DNA of 64,000 nt, from the NCBI RefSeq assembly GCF_040436345.1, contig NC_133219.1, positions 22,657,458 through 22,721,457 of the forward strand, read 5' to 3'. This DNA comes from Pagrus major (Eukaryota; Chordata; Actinopteri; Spariformes; Sparidae). Position 1 is the first letter of the stretch. Each line of letters begins with the position of its first letter. Both the position numbers and the translations under genes were made by a program. The notes under the pieces are model-generated. The model saw nothing but the letters and a program-made list of their open reading frames with translations, was not told the origin of the DNA and searched no databases. Shown here in pieces: positions 35,119 through 49,453 of this stretch.

Positions 35119-36168
35119 AGACCTCTTCAATTACTCAAAAACTGCAGTTGCAGTCTAAAATCACGATGACAGTAGGCACGCTGCTTTTGTGATTTTAATC
35201 TTTGCACTTCTAATTAATGCATAAATCTGTATTTTGTGCTACTGCTGAACTTGTGGTATAACTAATTAATTCACAGACAGGTGTCTGGCATGAGAAAACT
35301 CAGACAAAACAAGCGAGTGTGTTCATCAATAATAAGCCTCTATACTTTTATTGTGATGTTGTTTATGGAGGAGCTTGTTTGACCAAATTAAAGCTGCACT
35401 AATAAATATTTTTATCTTAAAAAAGGCTTTGACTTTGCAGTTCCTGTCAGCTCTGCAGAGCATTTTAGCATCTTACGGCTAATTGTTTTTGATTTCTGGT
35501 TTGCAAGTTTACTGTTTTGATTCATCACTGTTGTTTTCAGCAGCAGCGGGCATCTGTTCTCATCCGTAAAGTTCTCATAATTCCGCTGTATGCTACCTGC
35601 TCAGCAGCAAACTGCAGACAGAGTTAGGGACGAGCTGGTGAACACAGTGGAACATTTAGTACAGCGGGATAAAGAGCCTGACATTTCCTTCAGGAGCTGG
35701 TGAAGATCTACACAGAGCTATATTTACTATTGAACTTTGGTTCACCAAGTGGACTCTAACATAAAAAAACAGGCAACTGTTTGTATACAGCTTTAAAATC
35801 AATCACCTTTAAATTCAAGCTTATAGCATGGCCAAAACACTGATTCAAAATAAAACAGAAATACATCCATTTGGATAATTGATCTGTGCCTGACATTATG
35901 TGTAACAAGGTACACTTAATCCTCCTGAAAGCTCTGTATTTTCAGAGCTACTGTATGTAGCAGTGTGGCAACACAAACACATATTTTTTTTCTTCTGGGG
36001 GAAAAAGTGCTCAAAATGTTCTGTGGGCCACACTGAGCGTTTCCAAGTAAAAGGGAATGAACTAGTTCAAGGATAAATTCAAATTCAAGGAATTTATGGC
36101 TCCTCTCTGAGGAGACAGTATATACAGTATCTATAGAAAACAGATTCTGAGGCAATGCAAACTGAGTG

Positions 36169-36184
36169 TGTCTGTGTGTGTGTC

Positions 36185-36217
<33 letters not shown>
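36169..36217. repeat. (GT)n microsatellite
   Basis: GT run of about 48 bp with TCTG interruptions. Confidence 0.95.
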
Positions 36218-37638
36218 CTGAAATAGACTATATAAAGGATGTCAGTCACAGTAACTTTTCATGCTGCAAGCATGGAGCTCTTGACAAGAGACTCAATCAG
36301 CAGCACTAAAGCCTGCCTCTGCTTCCTCTGCCTCTGCCACCCTACTTTTGTGTCGACTAATCTCCACTGTAGGATGTAGAGGAGCCATTTGATATTGTCT
36401 TCCCCGGTGTTTTTCATTATCACCGTCTTACTGCAGCCTGCCGGTGGCATTACCGCGACATTAGTGGGCTTGACAGGACGAGAATCACCACACAATCCTG
36501 TCACAACCTCCCATCTCGGCTGTAACCCTACTCGCATTTCAAAGCCCCTCCGCCTCTTCTTATCTTTCACTTCCCTTTTTTTCTGTTCGGAGGTGGATCG
36601 GCAGCAGGGTCATGGACAATATTTTGGGGAAAATTGCTGGGAGGTTAGGCAGTTTGTCTGCACTGCGCTCGCATTCAAGCAAAGATTCTTATATCTCCTT
36701 TACAAATATCCCTTTACTCGAGCATAGGTTGTTAAATTAGCTTAATTTTGTATGAACTTAAATTTAACAAGGACTCTCTCCCCAAAAAGTGTTGCCATAA
36801 AGTCACACTGCACAGTACATTTCACAGCCAGAGGCACAAACAGCAAGGTTTGTTCAACACAGTCAAGCACTTGCAAACATGCAGAAATTGTTGACAGGCT
36901 TGTTCCAATTAATGCATGACTGCGATCAATTATTGTGCCCTCCAGTGGCTGTTGTAGCCCACAGCAGCACTTTTTAATGGACTGTACAAGTTCTACAGCT
37001 TCATCATCAACACTTCTAATGAGCCATCTTAAATCTTGTCAGGGGGATAGAGTGTTTTTTTCCCTATTCCTCCTTGAATTTACATCTTCTGATTTGTTCC
37101 AGTTCTTTCTCCATGGGCTGTGGGGGGGTAAAAGGTCTCTTGGCTTTTTAATAGGAGACATTTACTCCCGGGAGAGACATCATGTTATAGAAAAAAATAT
37201 ATTGAGAGGAAAGACCTCACACTAATCCATTTGCACCATTTACTGTATTTCACTTGCCTCGGGCAACATGGGATCTTATCGTACTCCAGCTTTTAACTGG
37301 AGGTCCCCACTCAACCACATGGACTTTCAGATTTGTCACCGGAGGCTTACATAACAGTATAGATTCCCAGGTTTCCTTTTCTGAGCCAAATCAGCAGGAA
37401 TGTCTAATTTCTTTAAACCTTCATATCCACATGGTTGCTAGAATCTTTATTCACTTACAACTTTGCTGTTTTATATTCTGTCATTTCTCAGATTCTCACC
37501 TGAGCACATTTTTAGCCACGCTGTGGCTCTGTGGACAGCAATGTCGTCAGGATGAAGCGTTGGCAGTCAATGTTTCTGCTAACCAATGATATGTTCACAC
37601 TTGTACGTGTCATACGCAGTGCACCATATTCATATTTC

Positions 37639-37668
37639 AACAAAAACGTGTCATATCACGTTTTTGTT
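37639..37668. repeat. Perfect 12-bp inverted repeat (hairpin)
   Basis: AACAAAAACGTG and CACGTTTTTGTT, separated by TCATAT. Confidence 0.8.
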
Positions 37669-37739
37669 CACATGTTTATCACCTGACTATCATATCAGCA
37701 GGTGGAGGGGACGGTGGTGGTGTTAGAAACGAAAAGGCT

Positions 37740-37985
37740 GCCAAGCCAGTGAGCGTGACACCACTGGATATTTTCAAGAAGACCTCAGGTCAATTTTATG
37801 CAGTGATTATGGCGACAACAGATATTTTTGCCAGGAAGTTGGAACATCGCCGGCGATCAAAACAGATATTTTAAGCCAAAACGTGATCCTTTCCTAATCC
37901 TAACCAAGTGTTTTGAAATGTAAAGTTGCAACATAAAACAATGTAAAGTTGCAACATGACCATGGTTTGCAGAAACGTACATTAC
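37740..37985. repeat. Decayed dispersed repeat with a short tandem duplication
   Basis: GTGATCCTTTCCTAATCCTA with ACCAAGTGTTTTG resembles a common teleost repeat. AATGTAAAGTTGCAACAT occurs twice in tandem (about 37917 and 37940). Confidence 0.4.
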
Positions 37986-38304
37986 CAACATTTATTCTGG
38001 CGATTTAGGTTGTGATGTCGGTGCAGCATGCATTCGACATTCATCGAGTCCAGAGGATGAATCCTACTACCTTTGATAATCCTTTCATTTGTGGATCTGA
38101 GAGAAATGTCTCCAAACTCATGGATGGATTTCCATGAATTTCTGCACAGCACAAAACATTGGTTAACCCCTGACATTTCATCTTGCACCATCATCAGGTC
38201 CAAATCTCAGTTTGTCAAATACTTTGCAAAACTAATGACATTTCGATCAAATTCAGCTGTAGGCCTACTTTCTGTTTAGTTATACATAGTAAAGAGTAAA
38301 GAAT

Positions 38305-38623
38305 TTTAATTGCAAACATTAAAAAAAATTGCAGTTTTGACGTTATGATCTCTATGTATTGTGTTGCACAGATACACTGAGGTTAGCATGCTAACCTGCA
38401 AGACACAGCCCGTCCCGGTCCAAAGCTTCTGGGCTAGCGGTGTAAACATTACCTGTCCCTCGAGCCCCTGGGCTCCCAAGCTCCCTGTCCGGACTGCTAG
38501 CTGCACAGCTAACTGAGCTAACTAGCTAAAAAACAGCAGTTGGCAGCAGTTAGCGGTTACTCTGGTGATATGCTGCCCCCTATTTGTTTTGGGTGGTGGC
38601 CAATTCTTACATATTTCACCTTT
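38305..38623 (+). mobile_element. MITE-like element, family A (copy 5)
   Basis: Shares GTTAGCATGCTAACC, TACTCTGGTGATATGCTGCC and the ending TTACATATTTCACCTTT with the other copies. The left terminal repeat is decayed. Confidence 0.65.
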
Positions 38624-38914
38624 AGTACACTGAGTTAAAATGACAATGAACAAGACTGTAGCCATGCAGCCAATGTCGAGGGGAGCGAGACAGGATGGTG
38701 TTCGACATTGATGTAGCTACAAACAGCTTCTGCTGTGGTACGGCAACACCACTTGGACAAACCACACACAGAACAGCAGTACAGCGAAATACTAGAACCT
38801 GTAATAATAATAATGGCAATTTGTCAGGTTGAGTTATGATTATGATTGCATTTGCTAATGATTATTATGGTCGCCTGTCATGGCATAGAGGCTATATTAT
38901 AATTATTACTCCTG

Positions 38915-38990
38915 CTTAACATCAACATGTTAACATTGTTATTGTGAACATGTTAGCATGCTGATGTTAGCACGTAACCCAAAGTTGCAC
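38915..38990. repeat. Short dispersed repeat fragment
   Basis: ATGTTAGCATGCTGATGTTA with neighbouring AACATTGTTATTGTGAAC matches a fish repeat type I recognise. Only a fragment is present. Confidence 0.35.
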
Positions 38991-41376
38991 TACACCTCGA
39001 TCCTAACATAGAATCACGATTTTCTTTCCACCTGTCACCTTCTATTGTCACAAAAGACACCCTCTTCCTTTGCTCTGAAGCACCATGGCTATGACGTGTG
39101 TCAGGTGAAGTCCAATTAACTGGGAGCTGGGCTAAAACACAAAGGAAATGAGCTGAAATAGCTTAACTGTCTGTAGGGATGTAGGTGGTGAATATGCTGA
39201 GAGTGTCAGGTCTTGGTAAACTTGACACAAAGCTAAAGATGGAAATAAATAAGCTCAGATGTGTGCTGACGCCCCTGCAGCACTAATAGGGGGTGGAAAA
39301 GATGATGCCAACATTCCTTCAGCTGATGGGAAAATGAGGAAGCCAATGTCAAAATGATCATGAACTAAGACAAGCTGTTACTGTAAGACGTAGAGAGCAG
39401 ATGTAAATGTAAAGGAAATGATGAGGCTGTGTCGTATTGCACAGACACAAAACTCATCGGGCTTAAAGCAATACCTCACTCTGGCAGAACATTTTTACCT
39501 TTCAGCACACAAACCTTCGCAGCAGGTCCAACATCTCCCGCCCTGGGGATCCACAGTCAACAGCAGCATTCAGACTCCTCTCCCCTGCTCTTGGTATTGA
39601 TATTTGCTAACAGCCAAAATTACTTTTTGGGAAGAATCATCTGGGATGTTATATAAAATAATAACTCCTGGATCAACTTTACCTTGTGTTTCATTACATT
39701 TCAAAATGAAAGTAAGAAAAATAGCTCGTCGCTGACTCGAAACTGAGTCAGTTTCAGAAGTTCATGATCACCTGGCATCTAGATAGTTTTCAAGTGGTAT
39801 TTTAAATCTATGAAGAATAATGGAATTTAATGAGAAATATCACTTAAAGGATCTTTCTTCTACAAAAGTGGGCTGCAACACAATACGGATGCTAAGCCTG
39901 AAAACATGTCGAGAGGCGACTAGGTTATAAGTTCATTTCTCACTTATTCCACCCATACAGCCATTCATGCATTGATAGAGCTGAAAATGATAATGAAGAT
40001 GAAGATAAAAGCACTGACAACACGGTGCATCTCGTGCTCTATTAACACCATGCCCACTCCACGCTAATAGCCTTTTTACACGAGTCTGAGGATTTGTTCC
40101 AGTCAAACACTGTTTAACAGAGCACGGTTTCTGTTAAAGAACATGCTTTTCGGTGTCAAATATGGATTTATTTTTTGAGTGTTTGAAATGTATTTTGAAA
40201 GGAATAAATGCTTGTTAAAAAATGCAATTACGCTGAACTATGAACATTTGCAAAGGGTTTTTCAGGTTGTGTTTTAGGACAGGATACTGTTTTTTCTTTT
40301 CAGTTGAGGACCGTTCACCTGTGGTGATGAGTTGACCTTATCGGAGGAAACCACATGAATCAGCGTGTGTGCATGCAGGTATGATTATGATTAAATGTCC
40401 TTCTTTCTTTTGGTTATGAATTGTTTTAATCCATGTTTTGTTATACTGTTTTTACGTATTTATTACCAAATAAATTATTATTGGACACTATTATTCCATT
40501 CTTATATATAATTTTACACATGCTGTCTATCTATCCATTCATACGCTTTGATTTAATCAAACTTAACATGATTAAATCATACTTAGCTTAATCATCCTCT
40601 TTGATGTAAGGCCACAATTAGATCCTGCCACTGAATTTAATCAAACTATCATGCTAATAAAGCCTCATTCAACGGCGAGGGCAACACAAGAAATCACTAT
40701 GACAAGAGTCAGACCCTCATCTGATCATCTCTACATTTTCCAAACACAAGTTTGTTGATGAACACTTCCCCCTAGAGGTCATCTGCAGCAAAAAACATCT
40801 AGTCTAGACTTCAAATATCTGGGCATCTTATGGATAATGAGTCAATAGCACTTTGGAGAATTGATCACTGTTCTGAATTGATTTTTTTTTCTGTTAAGTT
40901 GATTTCATTAAGTTAAGTCTTAAAGTCTTTTTCTTAACTACTTGAATATGTTTTACATATTTCATTCTGGTTGTTTTTGTCACTTATGACATGTTCACTG
41001 TTATCATGAGAAACACTTTATAACCTCTGTTTTTAAAAAATGCTATATAAATAAAAATGATTATGTATTTATTTCTTTATTGCTATTATAATACTACACG
41101 ACTCGAGAAAGACCCAGTCTGATATTCTTCTGTTTTTGGCTGACACAGTTCAGCTGTTTGTATGGTTATTTGTCTTTAAATAAAAATACATTTTCCAAAA
41201 GGTTTGGTGTGTTTTATACATTATTTAAACTTATCAACTTCCTGTCTTCTACCAAGGAACCTAAACAGAAGGGTCATTACATCCCGGTGTGGTTCCTTGT
41301 CTCCTACAACATGCTTGTGATGTCTTTCAATGTTCAACATGTTCAAAATCAACCTTGCTGCAACCTTGTTATTCTT

Positions 41377-41646
41377 TTAAAGCTTCAGTGTGTTGCATTG
41401 AATGGCATCTTGTGGAAACGTAAAAAGGCCTTCTCTAGAGCCAGTGTTTGGTTTGTCTGTTTATGTGGCAGTGCAACATGGCAGACTCTGTGGAAGAGGA
41501 CCCGCTCCCTCCGCAGATGTAAAAGGCTCATTGTAACCAAACGAAAAGGAGCAGAACTCTCAGGTTTCGGGTGATTATACTCTAATAAAAACATATGAAT
41601 TCCAATTTACATTTCCGTCCCTAAATCACACACACTGGACCTTTAG
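41377..41646 (-). mobile_element. MITE-like element, family B (copy 2, longer form)
   Basis: Left end TTAAAGCTTCAGTGTGTTGC, right end CACACACTGGACCTTTAG. The interior contains AGAGCCAGTGTTTGGTTTGT and GCAACATGGCAGACTCTGTG. Non-coding. The right TTAA has changed to TTAG. Confidence 0.65.
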
Positions 41647-43051
41647 TTTGAGTTTCTTTGTGTTAATATTGTCCAGTGGGCTTTATTTTTTTTAAATCTG
41701 GTGGGCTTTAAAAAGGTTTCATGAGCCAAAGAGGCCCATCATAGATGAAGTGATGTCGAGTGATCAGAGAGTGAGGAACTAGAAAGGATTGTTGGCAGGT
41801 TTGGATTTGGTCACGACTCTCACATGTAAAGCAGGAAAGAGTCACAAAAATAAAACACACACACACTCACACAATCCCCTCACAATAAGCATTTTCTATT
41901 TAAAAAACTGTGTCAGTTTGTGAGACCAACCTACGTGATAGTTTTGTATTTTCATAAGCCTTTGAGGACATGTTACATCATTGAGGCCTGTAATGAAATT
42001 CTCAGTTCGCCTTTCCTCTGTTGCTCCCCCTCCAGGGAGGTCAGAGGTCAGGGTCGGACACACTCGGAGCTCAGAGCTGGTACGGCTGCAGTGAAGAGCC
42101 TCAGCGGGGTGAATACAACAGGGAACTGGCCTCTGGACATCCAGATGGAGGACGGTCTCGCTCACCATGAAGCCATCCAGCCGCCCTGCTGATGTTTTCT
42201 AGACCTGTTCACTCCTACATACTGAGCTGCTTTTGCTGTCAGCGGAGTAGTAGGAGGTGACTGCTTAACCTCACAGGCAAAAGACCAACTGTGCTTCAAA
42301 GTAGCCATGCTGCAAACTTTTATTGAAGAGTAACTGAACACCAGGCTTAACTGCAGTTTCTCACTGCCCTCTCTGGTTGACAGTTTCAGGCCGGTGAGAA
42401 ACCGTCACATTGGTATTAGAGGTTATAAATCGCCAAGTCTGTGTCCACCTTTAAATCCTCACAGAAAACTTTTTTTTAATCTCAGGGCCGACTCTTAACT
42501 GGTGTGCTTCTTTAAAAATGTATTTTTTATTGTGGTTATTTCAACATCTAAATATACCCGTCTTCAATATGCCCGTTTACCCCGTGTACTTTAATGTCTG
42601 CCTGTGAGGCACCTTGTAACTCTGGTGCTTTATTAATGAAAGTTTATTATTCTATTATTATTATTCTAATTATAAATGTTTTAAATGATAAAATATGGTG
42701 CATTATAACAGAACATAAGACAAGGAATGCAAAAATCAAAGTCCTGCCAAGTTACATTTACTGGAATGTAAATATATTTTGAACCAGATACAAGAATTAC
42801 GGGTTACAGTATGTACATCAAAGCACTGACAGTCAGATTCATTAAAAATAGTAGTTCTATGAAAGACAGATGTAATTAAGACCCTACTGCCAACATTAGT
42901 GGTTAAAGCTTATGAGGAACAATGAATGCTACAAAATGTCTAAAAAGGTGCACCCCCAGACCCAACATGGTTCTCAAGTAGAGGTAAACAACATTACTGT
43001 AGTAGATAAAGGCCATTGTGTGGCATCAGCTGACTTTAAGTACAGCCTGTT

Positions 43052-46000
43052 TTATTGGTGCTCTTTCTGGAATTCTTTCATATAGGCAGCGAGGGCTTCG
43101 GTTTCCTCCACTGTCACAGAGTTGTACAGAGATGCACGAATTCCTCCAACTGACCTGCAGGAGGAGACAAACAGGGTCAATTCCAAGCAAACTAATCCCT
43201 TATGCATCCGGACCCTGTATTCTCTCTTGAAATACAGTAATAAAGTTAGGGGTGCAACAGCAGCACGCATGCGTTTGACAAACCTGTGTCCTTTCAGTGA
43301 TATCATTCCACGTTTGGACGCGTCTTCCACAAACTTCTTCTCCAAGGCCTCATCACCGTCTTTCTTCCCCACACGAAATGGTACATTCATGCGGCTCCGA
43401 CAAGCCACATCTACAGGGCACCTGGACAGGGAGACACAGCAGTAAGTACTGCACTTCTAATTTAGATTTTTTACTTCATCACTTAGACAAAATCAGTTTC
43501 CCAAGAAAATCAAATTTAAAAAACGATTCACAGGAGGGGGGTTTATCGGTGGCTAACAGAGAGTTTAAGTTCTATGGGTGGTGTTTGATATAAAAGACCT
43601 TTAGTTAGCTCTAGTGGCCGATGCTCAATTTTCTTGAGGCTGTTATTATTTTTCCCATAAGTTTTATTATGAAAAAGAGCTCATATTTTGCAGGCATACT
43701 GCTGGAGGCTGAAATGCACACAGAAAACGTGTGAATGTCAGCACTAAAAAAAAAAAACGAAAGGAAAAAGTAATATTATTTGTTTGTTTAACACCTGGTT
43801 GATAAGGGCACAAGGTTCTGTCAGTATTTCGTGACACATTGTTTTTTCATATTGAGTGACATTAAACATCGTTCATAGTTTTACGAAGTTTGAAAAGGAG
43901 TGTGTGTGAGCCAAGCAAGACCGCCAACGTTACCTGGGCTCAGAGCACCAAAGTTTGATTGAAATTCCTGGATTAAGTTGACTTTGTGTATTGCAGTAGT
44001 AACAGTATATGAGACAAAGCATATTAAGAAACTTTATTTAAATACAATAAGCTCTATTGTTGCCATGTTTTTCTTGACTGTAGCTAGAAAATGACCATCT
44101 CTTCAAGTCAGATATGCTGATGGTAGGGATGTCACGATATACCCATATTGACGATAACCAAGATATTTAAAAATTAAATATTGATACTGTGTTGATTGAC
44201 ATATGATTACGTTGTGTAAATAATCCAGCTCTTCTTGAATAATTTCCTTCTCTATCCGTTCTCAATGTGGTGGTAATTCAAGACGGGAGTATAAAGAGAA
44301 ATTCAAATCAGTCTGAGCATCATAATACAGTGTCTTAATAGTTAGTGATCTAATAATTACAAGGCCACATTCTGTTAGGATACCAAATGATGCTAATGTT
44401 TTTATTACATGTTTTCCTTCTTAGCCCTTGAAGTTAAAGTATTGTGTATTTATTGCGTACTTATGTCTTGTTATTGTGTATGTATGTACTGTATTATATG
44501 TATTTTTATGTGGGACGAATAAATTAATTTGGAATCTCGTATTTCATTCTTCATTTTAGCTTCTGTGACCCATCAGCACAGTTAAACCATCATTCAGTCA
44601 GAGATGCTGTACTTTTTGCTGACAGAGGTAGATTTGTGAATGGCACTCGTGAATTTCCTACTTTACCATCTGTCGATAAGGTTTTGTGACACTTACGCAT
44701 AGAAACCGTTGGAAGCGTTGATAATGTCATAAATCATCGAGGACTTCTGCTTGTTGAGCGTCTCCATGGCAGCGCAGCCACCGTTGTTTTTAGTCCAGTC
44801 CAGCACCAGACCCATGATGTAGATGCTGAACAACACACAATCAAGGTGATAAAGATGACTGTCACTGCCTATTTGTGTTTTCTCTTTCTTACATCACAAT
44901 TCAGTTATAAATCATTACAGGACTGCAAAACATTTATAAATATCCTCAAAAGGAATAGTTTCATATTTTTTGGAACAAGCTTATTTGCTTTCTTAGAGTT
45001 ATATGGAGAAAAAAAAAATAATAATACCACTTTTTATGTCGTTATAGACTTAGCTTAGCCTAGTTTAGCGCACTATAGAGAATCTAAACCTGGCCTGGCT
45101 CTGTTGGAAGGTTAATTCTCACTATATTTAACATGTTAAACCATGTCTGTTTAATCCATCCCAAAAAAAGGGAAAACAACTAGTTGTGGATTTACATGGG
45201 ATAATCTTCTAACATCTTCTCATTCAATTCTTAGCTTGAAAGCAAATTAGAGCACTTCCCAAAAATGCTGAAATATCCCTTTAAATCTTATCTGGTGAAA
45301 AATGAACAGTCATTCGAGGAGACACAATATAAATCAGTCAAAATCTCAGCATGTTTTTTCTTAGTAATAGACTGATAATCCTCAATCTGAAAGAAACAGG
45401 GGCTTCTAATAATATAAACAGGTGTGTGTGTACCTGAAACACGGCGGTGTGTTGTAGAGGGAGTTCATCTCAGCCTGCACCTTGTAGTCCAGGACAATTG
45501 GACACTCTTTCAGAGCATGGCCTAACAAGTCCTCTCGCACGATGACCACAGTTACCCCGGCGCAGCCCACATTCTTCTGAGCCCCGGCAAAGATCACCCC
45601 AAACTACACAATGCAAAAAGACACATTGAAATGTGACGTCTACAGCAGAGTTATCCACTTGTGGAGGCAAAAGTTTTATCTTTCATTTAAGATAGAGTGT
45701 CAAAAGGATATGAATTGTCTTATTCTTTTATTGTAAGAGCTGCATATTTAACGCAGTAACATTATTATTTTTGTCCTCACCTTCGACACGTCCACAGGCC
45801 GAGACAGGAAGTTGGAGGACATGTCGCATACGAGGACCACCTCGTTTGTTTCAGGTGTGAAGTTGTATTCAACACCATTGACTGTCTCGTTGGCGCAGTA
45901 GTACACGTAGGAGGCTGAGGGGTTCAGGGTCCAGCTGCCGGAGTCGGGAATTTCTGGAGAGAACAACAACAGAAAACAGTTAATCAAGACTAGAGACAGT

Positions 46001-49000
46001 GAAGGACTTCAAAAGGTGGGGTTAGGGGTTAGGGTTAGGCAATTCTGGAGTATGGTAATTGATTGTCAAGTCTCATCCCAGGTCATCAAATACTGATGCT
46101 CTGGGTCAGTATTCGGCATGACTTCTCACCCAAAGTATCAGTATTCGTCCTCTAAAACGAACCTCTGACTTGTAAAACAAAAAAGGGAGGACTGAGGAAA
46201 ATCTGCCCTCTTTTTGGATCTTCTTTGTATTTTGTTTCAGTGACCATTTGGCAAATGTGAGATGTGCCAAATGACTTTCATTTCTGCTAAAAGAAAATTA
46301 CACTGAGACACTCGTCTTTCTGGATGATGGCAGACTGTGAAGTGAGTTCTATAATACAAACCGATGTGTCTGAGGAGAGAGGGAGCAACGTGTTCGGATT
46401 TTGTCTAACAAAGCTTTTGTCTTTTAATCCAAACATTTCCAACTAAATGCCAAGTCCAAAACATTGTTAAACTGCCTTGAAATATTAGGATGAACCAGAA
46501 CCCCAGTGAACCCTGATCAGACACAACCATGTGGAAAACTCATGCTCGCATTCCAGAGTCTTTCACTAGTGGTCGGCTCTATTGTTCATTATGTAACAGG
46601 CTGGACGGGCAGCCAGACTCTGCTGAGAGACTGTCCTAATGCAGCTTGAATGATAATGACCAACTCGTGAGAGCTGAAACTATTTTTTGATTTCATGACG
46701 GCAATTAAATTAAACTTTAAACTCCTAAAAAAGAGAGAAATATATTTGAAATTATTCATACCATAAAATAAATCAGTTGAGTCACCAAACCTACATTCTG
46801 GGACTATTCAGACTGTGCTCAAAGACTTACTCGTGTAACAATCCAGCTTCGGGTGGACAATGTTGACTTTGCCGTATTTCTCCGCTTCTTTTGCGGCTTT
46901 TGCTGACCATGTGCCCGTCACCAGGTAATCGGCGCACTTGGCCTCTTTAAGGCCAATCAAGTTGAGAGGAACACCGCTGAACTGTCCAGACCCGCCGCCC
47001 TGCAGGAACATCACCTTGTAGTTGTCTGGGATATTTCTGTGAGGGCAGAGGTGACTGTGTTAAACAATGTATACAGTGCAGACAGACCTTCCTCGATGTT
47101 ACCTTCTTACACTGATTCATATCCAACAGAGATACAGCCTGCTAAATATCTACAACAGTAGACTGTTATACTGGTGTGGATGAATTGTTAAAACTGCATA
47201 TTCATTACATGCTCCCCCTCTGCTGGCCAGAACGTGCAACTGTGGCTGATGCTTGCCCTCCCATCTTTCCAGGTGAAAGCTGTCTGGCTGATTATGAACC
47301 AATATGAGGGGGTATTCCACCTTCTATCCAGAAATGCAGTCAGTCAGCCTGGAGGCTGGCTGTGGTATGATGGTTTGTTTTATGACAATGTTAACAGAGT
47401 CTTGAAAAACATTGCGGTAATGACTAATGTGGCGATATGATCGCTCCCATCTTGTCACCCGTCCATAAATTGTGTTTTACTCTGTTCTTCTGGGTGTTTT
47501 TCATGCCAGTATGCCCTGGAATATATAGTGACGTTCTAACTGGATATGACCTGTTATCCATTTCCTAAAACAGACATTGTTTGAGTTGACTTTGCAGAAT
47601 AATAAGAATTAACATCATTGTCACACTGTACTGCAGCACGTTGTTTCTACGTTTTTAGAAAAGAGGAGTGAAGGTGGAAGATAATGCAGAAGAAGCGATG
47701 TGTGATAACAAAGGAAGCACTTACATCAACTCTCGCAGGAGACTCTCTGTTTTGTTAATGATTTTGCTGAAGTCTGATGATCGGTGACTCATCTCTGGTG
47801 TGAACAGAATCAAAAACATTTCAATTTAATCTCACACATTGACATTTGCTCTCCTTTTCAGCAGATTTTCATTATATTAGGCTCGTTTCACACATGTACT
47901 ATATAAAACAGATTCCAGTGAGTGAGGAAGCTATAGGGGCATTCAATACAGTTAACTACAATCAATGAAAGTGAGCCTATCGTTTAATGAGTTCAGATCT
48001 TACTGTTAATGTAAGAAAAACTGAAGAAATCCCCACAATGGAATATAATCAATATACATAATGTTTTTTTCTACAGGAATGAAGTCAACAGCACATGAGC
48101 TGGAGACGATGCATAGGTAACTTCATGTATATCTTAAGTGAAACCAATCGGTCGTTCTACTCACCGAGAACACTGATGCCAGTGCCGCTGTAGTTCAGGA
48201 GCTCCTTCTGCGCTTGAATCAGCACCTGAAACATGTAAATCATTTCTTCAGAGACTTCAAACGGCTACGAAGACTTAGGATGTGTTTTGTAGTGCTTTTT
48301 ATCCTGATTTCCCTGGATTTAAACCAGATTCAAATTTTAGCGTTCAGAAACAGTTTAATCATCAAATTCAAGGACTTTTCCATGACTTTCCAGGCCCAAC
48401 ACAGCATAGTTTGAGACGTGGATAGGGGTTACTTCCTGTTAAAACACTCACAATTTTTATGAGAGCTATTACAGAAGAGCACTGACAACAATTATAAAAA
48501 TATCAAAAGAACTTCAATTTCTATTCTTCCACAAAATGTATAAATTCGAGCACTTTTACTGACCTAAGTGTATTTTCAAAAAGTTTCAATGCCTGAGTTT
48601 TTTTTTCCTCTCAAAATTCACAAACTTTTGAGGATTTCAAGGACCTATGGGAACCCTGCAAATGTGACGTTTATTAGGGTTTAGAGATAACCACTGTGGC
48701 TGCCCCCTGTACAGTGAAGCTGAGTGACATTTTTATTAATAGTGCACAAAACAATCCAAATTAAATCATGTCACTTTTTATGACTTGATTACTTTTAATA
48801 TTGCTTTTAGTTTGTAGTCATTTATGTTTTATTACATGTTTGATTTTGGCAGTTTCGGCCCTCCATACTACAAAAACCTCAGTCTCCTGACCAGAGTGTA
48901 TTTGTATTTAGCAGAGGTCTAAACCGAGCCTGCTCTTTTTAACTGTTAAAAAACACAGGAAGCTGATGTGTGCACAGCCATAAAACTTGATAAGTGAGAG

Positions 49001-49390
49001 CTGTGATTTATTGTTTTCTGACAGACAAGGTGTTTTTCTGCCATCTAGAGGCAGTGTCTCTGTGAGGCACAAAGGAGCAGGTTTCCACATGAATGAAAGG
49101 AGGCTGATGCAACTCAACGCTGTGTTTTCAGCCTGTTGGAGCTGCTGACGAATGGCAAGCCGCCGGCAGCAGCAGTAAAAAAACACCTCAAGGCTGAATC
49201 CCAGCCTGCCGGTACGAGAGGGACAATATGTAACATGCACAGTTTTGAATGTTTAATCGATCACTTTAAAAAGCACAAGTGTCGAGGTGAGAAAATGTCT
49301 GCAGCGTGCATCTGCAAACTAGATCAAAGTGATATAACCCTCTTCCGAGAGGCGCTCTCTCGCTCTCTCTCTCTCTCTCTCACTCACTCA

Positions 49391-49453
<63 letters not shown>

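Larger units (their letters stand above)
15166..43051. other. Gene desert between tle4 and psat1
   Basis: About 28 kb without a recognisable coding exon on either strand. The longest open frames (21663-22271 plus, 33294-33776 minus) have no recognisable domain and lie in low-complexity or non-coding-like sequence. The interval holds microsatellites, transposon remnants and candidate regulatory blocks, listed separately. Confidence 0.75.
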
